Shown: positions 24,165 to 33,423 of the stretch, one piece after another
Layout of the letters: each line of letters opens with the position of its first letter
Position numbering within the stretch: the first letter of the stretch is position 1
Made by a program: the position numbers and the translations under genes
Source of the DNA: Bacteroidia bacterium
Lineage (GTDB): Bacteria > Bacteroidota > Bacteroidia > Flavobacteriales > Schleiferiaceae
Length of the DNA stretch: 34,783 bases
Assembly: GCA_030427785.1 (NCBI GenBank)
Contig: JAUICR010000007.1
Coordinates: 1 to 34,783 of the forward strand
Reading direction: 5' to 3'
Notes under the pieces: generated by a model
What the model was told of the DNA's origin: nothing
Seen by the model: the letters and a program-made list of their open reading frames with translations, nothing else
Databases searched by the model: none

Positions 24165-24191
24165 ACTGATAAGCCAATCAGTTTTATCAGT
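24165..24191. repeat. Inverted repeat in the sod / helicase intergenic region
   Basis: ACTGATAA (24165-24172) and TTATCAGT (24184-24191) are perfect 8-base inverted arms with an 11-base spacer. It lies about 85 bases upstream of the sod start and 50 bases upstream of the helicase start. It could be a regulator site for either gene. Nothing else identifies the regulator. Confidence 0.45.
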
Positions 24192-24240
24192 TAAAATCTT
24201 ACATTATTCGCATCAATTAATAGGTAACCTAAAAGAACGA

Positions 24241-27200
24241 ATGGGAGAATTTCAAATTTATAATGCCTCGGCTGGTTCGGGAAAGACTTACGCGCTTGTA
24301 AAGAATTACCTAAAAATTTGCCTAAGCTCAAACAATCGCATGTTGTTTCGAGAGATCCTGGCCATCACCTTTACCAATAAGGCGGCCAATGAAATGAAGG
24401 ATCGAATACTCGATCAATTGATGCTATTTGCGGCTTATAAGAAAGAAATGGCCGCTGATTCAGAATACTCGATGCTAAGGGATTTGGCCAGTGAAATGAG
24501 CATAGAAGCGGAGCTACTGAGCAATCGGGCTAAAGAAGTTCTGACTACTATTCTTCATAATTATTCGGCTTTTTCGGTTTCTACCATTGACACCTTTACC
24601 AATAGGCTGGTACGCTCATTTGCTCACGATTTAAAATTGAGCAGCACTTTTGAATTGGAGATTGATGGCCAACAGATAATTGTAGACGCAATTGACAAAA
24701 TGCTTTCTACCCTTACAGAGGGTTCAAAACTTACCGATGTACTGGTGAAGTTTATAAATGAAAAGCAACAAGACGAAAAGTCAACTAGAATAGAGAGCGA
24801 CCTTAGCAATATAGGTCAGCACCTTATGGCCGAAAGCTCTGCCCCATATACAAAGCAGCTCAAAAGCATGAGTATGCAGGAGATAATGGATGCCCAAAAA
24901 TCTCTGAGAAAAGAAAGGAAGGAGCTGAGCGATCAGATGAAGGGAGAGGCTAAATCCTTACTCAATTTTATCCATGCGGCTGGCCTGGAGAAAACGGACT
25001 TTTCGGGTGGATATGTGTACAATCATATTCAGAAAACAGCAGAAGGAGAATGGAAAACACCTGTGGCCAGTGTTCTTAAAGTTACTAATGGAGAGGTAGA
25101 TTTTTATACCAAAGGAAAGGCGGCTACTCTCGCGCCCAAATTTGCACCCGTAGAGGCCGACCTATTGAGCAAGCTTCAGAACCTTGTGAGCTCCTACAAT
25201 ATACACTACCCGAGGTACCATTTGGTAAATCAAGTATTATCCAGCATATATTCTTTGGCAACGTTACGAGCCATTGAAGAAAATTTATCGGAGGTGAAGG
25301 AAGAAACCAATCGCTTGCCACTGGCAGAGTTCAACAAGATAATTAGTGAAAAACTAAAGGAAGAACCGAGCGACTATATTTTTGAAAAACTGGGCGATAG
25401 ATACAGCAATTTCTTTATAGATGAGTTTCAGGACACGTCTATTTTGCAATGGGAAAACCTGGTGCCATTGGTTAATAATGGGATGGCAGCCATGGGTTCG
25501 GCTATGCTGGTAGGAGATGCTAAGCAATCAATATATAGGTGGCGCGGGGGTGATGTTGCACAGTTTATGAATCTGAGTAATGACACACATAATTCGAATA
25601 AAGTGATGCATGCAGATAAAGCGATTGAGCTGTATAAAAGGCATCAAAAATCTTTGGATTACAACTATAGGAGCCGTAAAAATATCGTGCAGTTTAATTC
25701 AGATTTTTTTACCAGTACCAATTCATTGCTAAAGGGGGAAGACTTTATCAAATTGTATGATACTGCCGCACAAGGAAGCATGGGTAATGAGGGGGGCTAT
25801 GTTTCATTACAATTACTGAATCACCAAGACTATGCAGTATTGCAATGCGAAGAATGTGAATTGATAGTAAAGGATGCCTTGTCAAGAGGATTCGACTATT
25901 CGGATATCACAATCATTATGCGGTCGTCTGCCAACATCAAAACCATGGCTGAGTATTTTGTGAGCAAAGGCATCCCTGTGGTAAGCAGCGAGGGTTTGTT
26001 GGTAGGAAGTTCAAAGGAGGTTTTGGCCTTAATTTCATTTTTAAGAACCTTGGAAAGGCCTACAGAAATGGCGGCACGATTTGATTTTCTGGCTTATTTA
26101 TGGAACAAGCCTATGGTGATGAATAATTTTCAGGAGCGACATATTTTTTTGAGTGAAATGCTGAATGCCACTCCAGAGGATTTTCATAAGAAATTGGAAA
26201 CTCAATTGCCAGGTTATCAATATCAGGCCTTACTGCAACTACCCGTGATTGATCGTTTGTTTTATATAGCACAAATTCTTGACCTCAATCTTCACCAAGA
26301 TTTGTACTTGCATGCCTTGATTGATCATGTGCATGATTATCAAAATAAGAAAGGCGATGGGGCAGCAGGCTTTTTACAGTGGTGGGATGAGAAAGGAAAA
26401 GATAAAAGCATAGAGTTGCCGCCAGGTATAAATGCTGTGCAAATGATGACCATTCATAAGAGCAAGGGCCTTGAGTTTTCTATATGTATTGTGCCATTTG
26501 CCAATTGGAATGCAACTTCAGAAAAAGGTGGAAGCCAAGCCTGGATGGTGTTTGAAGAAAAGGAAATGTACGGATTGCCGGTGGCCAATGTAAAGCTCTC
26601 ATCTAAAGAAGAGCAGGCTGATGAAACTTATAAACGTATCACTAAACGGAATTTGGAGTATGTAAGCCTTGATAATTACAATATGGGTTATGTGGCTTTT
26701 ACTCGTGCAGTAGATGAACTTTATGTTTTGGGCAAAGCGCCTAAGAATAAGGATAACTCAACCTTTAGTATGTATCTCAAAAGCTATATGGATAACCATG
26801 GCGCTGAAGACAACCACTGGCAAAAGGGAGAGAAAATTATTAAACCAGAGAAAAAAGAGCCTAAAGAAAATGACCGATTAACTGAGTATAAATCTGCTTC
26901 GTGGCTCAAAAAATTAAAAGTATCTGTAGATGCGCCTCTCAGCTGGACAGATAGTGAAGAAGGTAGTTCTTTTGGCAAATTGGTACACAGTCTTTTGGCG
27001 CGAGTAAGCACTATGGCTGATGTGGAGAAAGTACTTTCTTCTAGTTTGGCTAATGGTGAAATAAACTCAGAGCAGCTGGATAACATAAAACCAATGCTTA
27101 AAGGATTAATGAAGCATCAGGACTTACAACAATATTTTGAAGATAATCTTGAGGTGCTAAATGAGGCAGACATTTTAATACCAAAAGCCAAAATGCAAAG

Positions 27201-27384
27201 ACCTGACCGTGTGGTAGTAAAAGGAAAGGTGGCCCATATAATAGATTACAAAACAGGAAAAGCGTTCGAAAAACACAAGAGTCAGGTAGCGTCTTATCAA
27301 AATGTGTTGGCCGAAATGGGCTACGAAAAAGGTGATCGGGTGTTGGTTTATTTACAAGAAGAGCTGGAGGTGGTTAAGTGGTAA
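24241..27384 (+). CDS. UvrD/REP-family helicase-nuclease, AddA/RecB-like
   Basis: This is a 1047-residue superfamily-1 DNA helicase with a C-terminal nuclease domain, expected to process double-strand breaks for recombination. Helicase motifs in order: Walker A ASAGSGKT (9-16), motif Ia ITFTNKAANEM, motif II IDEFQDTS (about 395), motif III GDAKQSIYRWRGGD, motif IV NYRSRKNIV, motif V TIHKSKGLEF (about 740), motif VI YVAFTRAVDELYVL. The end carries a PD-(D/E)XK-like nuclease: GSSFGKLVHSLLARV, PDRVVVKGKVAHIIDYKTGK and QVASYQ. No AddB/RecC partner is seen next to it. The divergent neighbour is sod. Confidence 0.93.
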   Translation: MGEFQIYNASAGSGKTYALVKNYLKICLSSNNRMLFREILAITFTNKAANEMKDRILDQLMLFAAYKKEMAADSEYSMLRDLASEMSIEAELLSNRAKEVLTTILHNYSAFSVSTIDTFTNRLVRSFAHDLKLSSTFELEIDGQQIIVDAIDKMLSTLTEGSKLTDVLVKFINEKQQDEKSTRIESDLSNIGQHLMAESSAPYTKQLKSMSMQEIMDAQKSLRKERKELSDQMKGEAKSLLNFIHAAGLEKTDFSGGYVYNHIQKTAEGEWKTPVASVLKVTNGEVDFYTKGKAATLAPKFAPVEADLLSKLQNLVSSYNIHYPRYHLVNQVLSSIYSLATLRAIEENLSEVKEETNRLPLAEFNKIISEKLKEEPSDYIFEKLGDRYSNFFIDEFQDTSILQWENLVPLVNNGMAAMGSAMLVGDAKQSIYRWRGGDVAQFMNLSNDTHNSNKVMHADKAIELYKRHQKSLDYNYRSRKNIVQFNSDFFTSTNSLLKGEDFIKLYDTAAQGSMGNEGGYVSLQLLNHQDYAVLQCEECELIVKDALSRGFDYSDITIIMRSSANIKTMAEYFVSKGIPVVSSEGLLVGSSKEVLALISFLRTLERPTEMAARFDFLAYLWNKPMVMNNFQERHIFLSEMLNATPEDFHKKLETQLPGYQYQALLQLPVIDRLFYIAQILDLNLHQDLYLHALIDHVHDYQNKKGDGAAGFLQWWDEKGKDKSIELPPGINAVQMMTIHKSKGLEFSICIVPFANWNATSEKGGSQAWMVFEEKEMYGLPVANVKLSSKEEQADETYKRITKRNLEYVSLDNYNMGYVAFTRAVDELYVLGKAPKNKDNSTFSMYLKSYMDNHGAEDNHWQKGEKIIKPEKKEPKENDRLTEYKSASWLKKLKVSVDAPLSWTDSEEGSSFGKLVHSLLARVSTMADVEKVLSSSLANGEINSEQLDNIKPMLKGLMKHQDLQQYFEDNLEVLNEADILIPKAKMQRPDRVVVKGKVAHIIDYKTGKAFEKHKSQVASYQNVLAEMGYEKGDRVLVYLQEELEVVKW

Positions 27385-27474
27385 GGCACCTATTTAATAA
27401 TGACTTTATCGCAGTATAAAAGGCATGCGTTTTGCTAAAGCGGTTTTTTTACTTTTAGGCCAGACAAATTACGA

Positions 27475-28554
27475 ATGCAGAATCAGAAACCTCCACAGGC
27501 CTTAGCGCCTTTTTCACTTAAGTATAGCCCGCAAGTGCCGGAGCTTTTACATAAGCTAGGTTGCACATTAGCGCTTTCTACTTATCAGGCGGGTAAACTT
27601 ATTTTTATTTCTGCAAAGGATGAAGATTTCTTGGTGCAACTTCCCCGCAATTTTGAAAAACCAATGGGCATTGCCCTAAGCCAAGATGGAGAAAAGATGG
27701 CGGTAGCCTGCAAAAATCAGGTTATCACATTTGCTAATTCTGCAGATTTGGCCATGCATTACCCTAAGTCGCCAAATAAGTATGACGCCTTGTATATGCC
27801 GCGAGCCACTTACCATACTGGCCCGCTCGATATTCACGATTTGCGCTATGGCGAAGGAGGTAGATTATTTGCTGTAAACACTTTGTTTTCATGCTTGGTG
27901 GAGATAAATGGAGATTACAATTTCAAGCCCTTTTGGTCGCCCCCCAATATTAGCGCTATGGTTTCAGAAGATCGTTGTCACCTAAATGGGATGGTAGTAC
28001 AAAACGGAAAACCAAAGTATGCCACAGCGTTTAATCAGGGAGATACTGCGCAAAGTTGGAGAGATACAGTTACCACAAGTGGGGTGATTTATGATGTAGA
28101 ACACAACTCAATTATTGCCGAAAACTTACCCATGCCCCACTCACCCATGGCATTAGGCGATAAGCTATATGTGCTATTGTCTGCCACTGGCGAGTTAGCA
28201 CAGATAGATAAGGAAACGGGAGAGTATCATGTTATTACCAAAGTGGATGGTTTTGTGCGTGGTATGGCTCTTTGTCAAGACTATCTATTTATAGGTTTAT
28301 CAAAGCTTAGAAAGAACTCAAGCACCTTTGCCAAATTACCTTTTGCTGATAAAGCCAACCATTGTGGGGTTTCAATCGCTCATTTACCTACAGGTAGTAT
28401 TACTGGTAAAATAACCTATGAGACTTCTGTTGACGAAATTTATGATGTACACCTAATCCCTGGAAAACGAAGAGCCAATATTTTAAATACCCTAACTGAC
28501 GATCACTATCTGGGTTTAGCAACTCCAGAAAACACATTCTGGGCAAAAAATTAA
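27475..28554 (+). CDS. TIGR03032-family protein
   Basis: This is a 359-residue protein. Its conserved blocks match the TIGR03032 (DUF4915-type) family: LSTYQAGKLIFIS, PRNFEKPMGIAL, GPLDIHDLRYGEGG, NTLFSCLVEI, SEDRCHLNGM and MPHSPMALGDKLYVLLSATGE. The repeated strand pattern suggests a beta-propeller. There is no signal peptide, so it is probably cytosolic. The biological role of the family is unknown. It is followed 15 bases later by the FG-GAP gene and may share its transcript. Confidence 0.85.
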   Translation: MQNQKPPQALAPFSLKYSPQVPELLHKLGCTLALSTYQAGKLIFISAKDEDFLVQLPRNFEKPMGIALSQDGEKMAVACKNQVITFANSADLAMHYPKSPNKYDALYMPRATYHTGPLDIHDLRYGEGGRLFAVNTLFSCLVEINGDYNFKPFWSPPNISAMVSEDRCHLNGMVVQNGKPKYATAFNQGDTAQSWRDTVTTSGVIYDVEHNSIIAENLPMPHSPMALGDKLYVLLSATGELAQIDKETGEYHVITKVDGFVRGMALCQDYLFIGLSKLRKNSSTFAKLPFADKANHCGVSIAHLPTGSITGKITYETSVDEIYDVHLIPGKRRANILNTLTDDHYLGLATPENTFWAKN

Positions 28555-28569
28555 TAATTAAAAAAATAT

Positions 28570-29874
28570 ATGAATCATTCCTACGCAAGAAAAATGAGGC
28601 ATTTGAAGCAGCTAGCCACAAAGCTTCAGCTTGCTTTAAATCAAGAAGAAAAACCTAAAGAACTAGTTCGTCTTTTGGTTTCTAAAATCAAAAGTTTGCT
28701 TAATGAGCTGAGGCTGGCGGTATCAGGCTATGACCTTAAGAAGGCAATGGGAGCCGTGGCAGTATTTTTTGGCCTGGCGGTAAGTACCAATGCAAGTGCT
28801 CAATTATTTACTACACCAGTGCTTAATCCATTTGGTTTGGATAGTGTATCGTACTATGCTTTGCCAGCGGTGGCTGATCTGGATGGAGACGGAGACTTAG
28901 ATTTACTAGTAGGTGAAGAGTACGGCAGCTTGCAGTATTTTCAAAATACAGGGACAAAAACAAGCCCTATGTTTGGCGCCCCTGTGCAAAATCCCTTTGG
29001 TATATCAGTAACTTCGGCATACTATGTAAGGCCAGTTTTTGCTGATATGGATAATGATGGCGACCAAGATTTAATACTCGGTGATTTTTATGGTGGAGGA
29101 ATCCTGTATCAACAAAATACAGGTACTGCAACAAGCCCCATGTTTGCGGCAGCAGTAACTAATCCTTTTGGTATCACACCAGTGGCCATTGCTCAATTAC
29201 CAACTATTGCCGACCTAGATAATGATGGCGATTTGGATATGCTAGTGGGTGAAGAAAATGGAAACATGCGCTATTTTGAAAACACAGGTTCCAAAACCAA
29301 TCCTATGTTTGCGGCTGGTGTTTTAAATCCCTTTGGGCTTGCACCCACTTATTATTTTGCAGCACCGGCATTTGGGGATGTTGATTTGGATGGCGACTTT
29401 GACTTGATGGTAGGGGAGTATTATGGAGCCATTCAATATTTTGAAAATACAGGAACAAAAACCAACCCTGCTTTTGGTGTTGCTCAAAACAATCCCTTTG
29501 GTATTGTTTCTACCCTTGATGCTGCATTTCCTGTAATGGCTGATTTTGATGATGATGGAGATCAGGACTTGTTGGTAGGTGAATATTATGGAACGATGAA
29601 ATACTTCCAAAATTTAGACCCCACTGTCAGTTTATTAGAAAGCCCAGCTTTTGCCTTTTCCCTGTTTCCATCTCCTGCATCTGAGTATTTCAGTATTGTG
29701 ACACAGGAAACCATTGTGAAAATTGAAATTATCTCTTTGACCGGGCAGTTGGTAGAGCTTATTGAAAAGCCAAAAGAAAGAATAGATATTTCGAAACTAA
29801 ACAACGGGACTTATCTCGTAAAGCTGTATAATGCTAGCGGAGAAGCCTCGGTAAGAAAGTTGAATAAGATTTAA
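28570..29874 (+). CDS. Secreted FG-GAP/VCBS repeat protein with T9SS sorting domain
   Basis: This is a 434-residue protein. About 55 charged, helical residues precede a hydrophobic signal (about 59-71, GAVAVFFGLAVS) and a likely cleavage near NASAQ (about 76-78). Five repeats of about 55 residues follow (about 84-350), each starting NPFG and carrying a DxDxDGDxDL Ca-binding-type loop plus VGEYYG and YFQNTG strands. The C-terminal 75 residues form a type IX secretion type-A sorting domain (FPSPASEYFSI, ISLTGQLVE, LNNGTYLVKLY). It is expected on the cell surface or released. The start could also be the ATG at 28594. A terminator follows at 29897. Confidence 0.9.
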   Translation: MNHSYARKMRHLKQLATKLQLALNQEEKPKELVRLLVSKIKSLLNELRLAVSGYDLKKAMGAVAVFFGLAVSTNASAQLFTTPVLNPFGLDSVSYYALPAVADLDGDGDLDLLVGEEYGSLQYFQNTGTKTSPMFGAPVQNPFGISVTSAYYVRPVFADMDNDGDQDLILGDFYGGGILYQQNTGTATSPMFAAAVTNPFGITPVAIAQLPTIADLDNDGDLDMLVGEENGNMRYFENTGSKTNPMFAAGVLNPFGLAPTYYFAAPAFGDVDLDGDFDLMVGEYYGAIQYFENTGTKTNPAFGVAQNNPFGIVSTLDAAFPVMADFDDDGDQDLLVGEYYGTMKYFQNLDPTVSLLESPAFAFSLFPSPASEYFSIVTQETIVKIEIISLTGQLVELIEKPKERIDISKLNNGTYLVKLYNASGEASVRKLNKI

Positions 29875-29896
29875 AACAGCTTATTCACAGCTATTT

Positions 29897-29936
29897 ATTA
29901 GGCTAGGTGTCTTGTGTACCTAGCCTAATTTTGTTT
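29897..29936 (+). terminator. Strong hairpin terminator after the FG-GAP gene
   Basis: ATTAGGCTAGGT (29897-29908) and ACCTAGCCTAAT (29918-29929) form a perfect 12-bp stem with a 9-base loop, followed by TTTTGTTTG. It starts 22 bases after the stop codon. Confidence 0.75.
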
Positions 29937-29979
29937 GCACCCTTCTGTATTATATCTAATTATAAGGCAAAGGGATTTA

Positions 29980-29987
29980 TATCTTTG
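29980..29987 (+). promoter_or_regulatory. Possible -7 promoter box for kbl
   Basis: TATCTTTG matches TAnnTTTG and lies 25 bases before the ATG at 30013. It supports starting kbl there and not at the in-frame ATG at 29935. No TTG is seen at the -33 distance. Confidence 0.45.
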
Positions 29988-30012
29988 TTCATCACAAAAA
30001 ATAACCAACAAA

Positions 30013-31203
30013 ATGTACGGCAAACTAAAAGAGCACTTACAAGAAGAACTTGACAATATAAAAGCGGACGGACTGTATAAATCGGAGCGCATCATAGAGG
30101 GAGAACAGGGGGTAGAAATATGTGTGAACGGAAGCACCGTTCTAAACTTTTGTGCCAACAATTACCTGGGTCTTTCTTCGCACCCACGTGTGATAGAAGC
30201 GGCAAAGAAAACTTTGGATACCCATGGTTTTGGAATGTCCTCCGTACGTTTTATTTGCGGTACTCAAGATATCCACAAGGAGCTAGAGCAAAAGATTGCC
30301 GACTTTTTAGGAACAGAGGACACTATATTATATGCCGCAGCTTTTGATGCCAATGGTGGTGTTTTTGAACCTTTGCTCTCAGCAGATGATGCCATTATCT
30401 CTGACTCATTAAACCATGCATCTATCATAGACGGGGTACGCTTGTGCAAAGCGCAGCGCTATCGCTATAATAATAATGACATGGCTGATTTGGAGGCCAA
30501 GCTTATAGAGGCGAAGGATACTGCACGTTTCAAAATGATTGTTACCGATGGAGTTTTCTCAATGGATGGCTATGTAGCACAGTTGGATAAAATATGCGAT
30601 TTGGCTGAAAAGTATGATGCTCTTGTTATGGTAGATGAATGTCATGCAAGTGGTTTTATAGGAAAAACTGGCCGTGGTACACATGAGCTTAAAAATGTGA
30701 TGGGGCGAATTGATATTATCACCGGTACTTTAGGTAAAGCCCTTGGCGGTGCTATGGGTGGATTTACTTCGGGTAGGAAAGAAATTGTGGAGATGCTACG
30801 TCAGCGCTCGCGCCCGTATTTGTTTTCTAATTCATTAGCACCCGTTATCGTAGGGGCTTCTATTGAGGTGTTTGATATTTTGAGCAAAAGCACAGATCTG
30901 AGAGACAAGCTTGAGAATAATGTGAACTACTTTAAAAAAGGTATTAAAGCTGCCGGTTTTGATATAAAGGATGGTGACTCGGCCATAGTGCCTATTATGC
31001 TTTATGATGCTGCTTTGAGTCAAGAGTTTGCCAATAAGCTTTTAGAGGAAGGAATTTATGTTATCGGGTTCTTTTATCCGGTGGTTCCCAAAGGGCAGGC
31101 CCGTATTCGCGTGCAGTTGTCAGCAGCACATGAAACAGAACATCTTGACAAAGCCATTTCCGCCTTTACCAAAATAGGTAAGGAGCTTGGCGTAATAAAA
31201 TAA
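30013..31203 (+). CDS. kbl: Glycine C-acetyltransferase (2-amino-3-ketobutyrate CoA ligase)
   Basis: This 396-residue PLP enzyme of the alpha-oxoamine synthase family cleaves 2-amino-3-ketobutyrate with CoA to glycine and acetyl-CoA in threonine breakdown. The motifs are [13 protein letters not shown] (47-58), [12 protein letters not shown] (130-141, H135 stacking on PLP), [18 protein letters not shown] (206-223) and [10 protein letters not shown] (238-246, with K242 forming the Schiff base). The start at 30013 gives the usual family length; an upstream in-frame ATG would add 26 non-homologous residues. No threonine dehydrogenase gene is nearby. It is followed after 19 bases by a 2OG oxygenase. 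Confidence 0.93.
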   Translation: MYGKLKEHLQEELDNIKADGLYKSERIIEGEQGVEICVNGSTVLNFCANNYLGLSSHPRVIEAAKKTLDTHGFGMSSVRFICGTQDIHKELEQKIADFLGTEDTILYAAAFDANGGVFEPLLSADDAIISDSLNHASIIDGVRLCKAQRYRYNNNDMADLEAKLIEAKDTARFKMIVTDGVFSMDGYVAQLDKICDLAEKYDALVMVDECHASGFIGKTGRGTHELKNVMGRIDIITGTLGKALGGAMGGFTSGRKEIVEMLRQRSRPYLFSNSLAPVIVGASIEVFDILSKSTDLRDKLENNVNYFKKGIKAAGFDIKDGDSAIVPIMLYDAALSQEFANKLLEEGIYVIGFFYPVVPKGQARIRVQLSAAHETEHLDKAISAFTKIGKELGVIK

Positions 31204-31222
31204 TTCCTCAATCAAATGAGAA

Positions 31223-31864
31223 TTGACTTATAAAGGGAATGTAATCTGGTCGGACAGTAGTATCGACCAGATTGCAGATTCCTTAGCAGATAAGGACTTC
31301 TGTATAATTGATGATTTTTTGCAGGCTGAGGATGTAATGCGCCTTAAGGAGGTGATGAATCATCATCGCGAGCATGAAGCCTTTCAAAAGGCTGGCATAG
31401 GCCAATTGCATAATTTTCAGGTAGATCGCGATATCCGTGGCGATCGTATAAAATGGATTGACAAAGAGGAGGCACTTAGTCCTACTCGAATGTTTCTTGA
31501 AAAGATTGAATCCCTTATGCGGGAGCTCAATCGCTGTCTGTTTCTTAGTCTCAAAGATTACGAAACACATTTTGCCATTTACCCCAAAGGCACGTACTAC
31601 GAAGCTCATATTGATCAATTTCAAAGTTCAGGGGCTCGAAAAATTTCCTTTGCTTTTTATCTTAATGAAAAATGGAAGCTTGGAGATGGTGGAGAATTAC
31701 GGATTCATTCAGATGATGGCAACCTGGATATAGTGCCACTGTCAGGGCGCATTGCTCTTTTTAGAAGCGACACTGTATTGCACGAGGTGCTGCCAACCCA
31801 AGTAGATAGATACAGTATTACAGGATGGATGTTGGATAGGCCAGTTGGAATCACCTTTTTATAA
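31223..31864 (+). CDS. 2-oxoglutarate/Fe(II)-dependent oxygenase, prolyl-hydroxylase-like, TTG start
   Basis: This 213-residue protein has a double-stranded beta-helix core. The iron ligands are H129 and D131 (YEAHIDQF) and H187 (VLHEVLPT), and R196 (DRYSITGWM) binds 2-oxoglutarate. Members of this class hydroxylate protein prolines or similar substrates, but the target is unknown. The only credible start is TTG at 31223: an in-frame TGA lies two codons upstream, and the next ATG (codon 39) would delete an N-terminal conserved-looking strand. An out-of-frame ATG at 31215 ends after five codons. It follows kbl by 19 bases and is probably co-transcribed. Confidence 0.85.
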   Translation: MTYKGNVIWSDSSIDQIADSLADKDFCIIDDFLQAEDVMRLKEVMNHHREHEAFQKAGIGQLHNFQVDRDIRGDRIKWIDKEEALSPTRMFLEKIESLMRELNRCLFLSLKDYETHFAIYPKGTYYEAHIDQFQSSGARKISFAFYLNEKWKLGDGGELRIHSDDGNLDIVPLSGRIALFRSDTVLHEVLPTQVDRYSITGWMLDRPVGITFL

Positions 31865-31970
31865 AAATTGTAAAACACGTATTTTTTTGCTTTTTGTATT
31901 ATCCAAGTCTGTTACTTTGCATCGAATTTCACAATCTAAGTAAGTTGGATGTGTAAATAAAAATGTAATC

Positions 31971-33365
31971 ATGAGAAATAAGTATTTCGATCTAATAGAT
32001 CAAACCTTTGATTGGCCACAAAAAGAATTTGAGTTGGAAGATGATCAAACTCTGATGTGGAACGGAGTTTATTTAATGGATATCATAAAGCAGTACGGAA
32101 CTCCATTAAAGGTATCGTACCTGCCCAAAATAAGTGAGCAAATACAGCGAGCCAAGCGCATGTTTAATGTTGCCATAGCAAAGTCGGGCTACGAAGGAGA
32201 GTATAACTATTGCTATTGTACCAAGAGCTCTCACTTTTCATTTGTATTAGAGGAGGCCCTAAAGAATGGTATTCATATAGAAACCTCTAGTGCCTTTGAT
32301 ATAAATATAGTTGAGTCTCTATTTGAAAGTGGTAAAATTAGCAAGGATCAATATATTGTGTGCAATGGGTTCAAGCGAAATCAATATGTGGAGAACATTG
32401 CTCGCCTGATAAATACGGGATACACGAATGTAATACCTGTAGTAGATAATAAGAATGAGTTGGACTTGTTTGACCAAAGCTTTAAGAATCCAACTAAGCT
32501 GGGTATACGTATTGCGTCTGAAGAAGAGCCAAAGTTTGAGTTTTATACTTCCCGATTGGGTTTAGGCTATAAGGATATCGTACCTTTTTATAAAGATAAA
32601 ATTCAAAACAATAAGAAGTTTGAGCTTAAGATGCTGCATTTTTTCATTAATACTGGAATAAACGATACAGCATACTATTGGAGCGAACTGCTAAAGTGTG
32701 TGAATGTATATGTAGAGCTAAAAAAGATTTGTCCAACCCTTGATTCATTGAACATTGGAGGAGGATTCCCAATTAAAAACAGCTTGAATTTTAATTATGA
32801 TTACGATTATATAGCTGAGCAAATTATTGAACAAATAAAAATGATGTGTAATAGCAAAGGGGTAAAGGAGCCGCACATTTTTACTGAGTTTGGCTCTTTT
32901 ACTGTAGGAGAAAGTGGTGCTACTTTCTTTTCTATTATCGATCAGAAAAAGCAAAATGATCGTGAGAATTGGAACATGATCGATGGATCTTTTATGACTT
33001 CCTTGCCAGATGCATGGGCCATCAATAAGAGGTTTATTATGTTAGCGGTAAATCGCTGGGATGCGGAATATGAAAGAGTTTTGTTAGGTGGCCTTACTTG
33101 CGATAGTGATGACTATTACAATAGCGAGCAGCATTCTAATGCGATCTATTTGCCAACCTATAACCCGGATGAAAAACAGATAGTTGGCTTCTTTCATACA
33201 GGAGCTTATCAAGAAAGTATAGGAGGATATGGAGGTATACAGCATTGCTTAACACCGGCCCCAAAACATGTAGTAATAGACCGAGATGAGGATGGCGAGG
33301 TACGCACAAGATTGTTTGCCAAAGAGCAGAGCTACAAGTCTATGATGAAAATATTGGGATACTAG
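31971..33365 (+). CDS. speA: Arginine decarboxylase (biosynthetic, Bacteroidota type)
   Basis: This 464-residue PLP-dependent group IV decarboxylase converts arginine to agmatine in polyamine synthesis. K85 in CYCTKSSHF is the expected PLP lysine, SLNIGGGFP is the phosphate-binding glycine loop, and GGLTCDSDDYY holds the catalytic Cys-Asp of the partner subunit. HTGAYQESIGGYGG is typical of the C-terminal barrel. It is shorter than E. coli SpeA (about 650), as usual for the phylum. It is followed by a deoxyhypusine-synthase-like gene 58 bases later, forming a probable polyamine operon with no agmatine ureohydrolase between them. Confidence 0.88.
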   Translation: MRNKYFDLIDQTFDWPQKEFELEDDQTLMWNGVYLMDIIKQYGTPLKVSYLPKISEQIQRAKRMFNVAIAKSGYEGEYNYCYCTKSSHFSFVLEEALKNGIHIETSSAFDINIVESLFESGKISKDQYIVCNGFKRNQYVENIARLINTGYTNVIPVVDNKNELDLFDQSFKNPTKLGIRIASEEEPKFEFYTSRLGLGYKDIVPFYKDKIQNNKKFELKMLHFFINTGINDTAYYWSELLKCVNVYVELKKICPTLDSLNIGGGFPIKNSLNFNYDYDYIAEQIIEQIKMMCNSKGVKEPHIFTEFGSFTVGESGATFFSIIDQKKQNDRENWNMIDGSFMTSLPDAWAINKRFIMLAVNRWDAEYERVLLGGLTCDSDDYYNSEQHSNAIYLPTYNPDEKQIVGFFHTGAYQESIGGYGGIQHCLTPAPKHVVIDRDEDGEVRTRLFAKEQSYKSMMKILGY

Positions 33366-33423
33366 TGAAATAAATGTTGAATAATTCAAATCAATTTAAA
33401 ATCTTGCAGAAGGAATAAATATT

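Noticed and set aside
24140-24165. Second DtxR-type operator upstream of sod
   Set aside because: GTTTACCAAATTAGAAAT only loosely resembles the 18.40 kb palindrome and needs gaps to align.
24241-27384. Anti-phage defence helicase-nuclease
   Set aside because: Motif order and size fit ordinary AddA/RecB-type recombination enzymes, and no defence partner genes are nearby.
29323-29610. Minus-strand open frame inside the FG-GAP gene
   Set aside because: It is a reflection of the Asp-rich repeat on the other strand and has no independent support.
29935-30012. Upstream in-frame start for kbl
   Set aside because: It would add 26 residues outside the family, begins inside the preceding terminator region, and lies before the likely promoter box.
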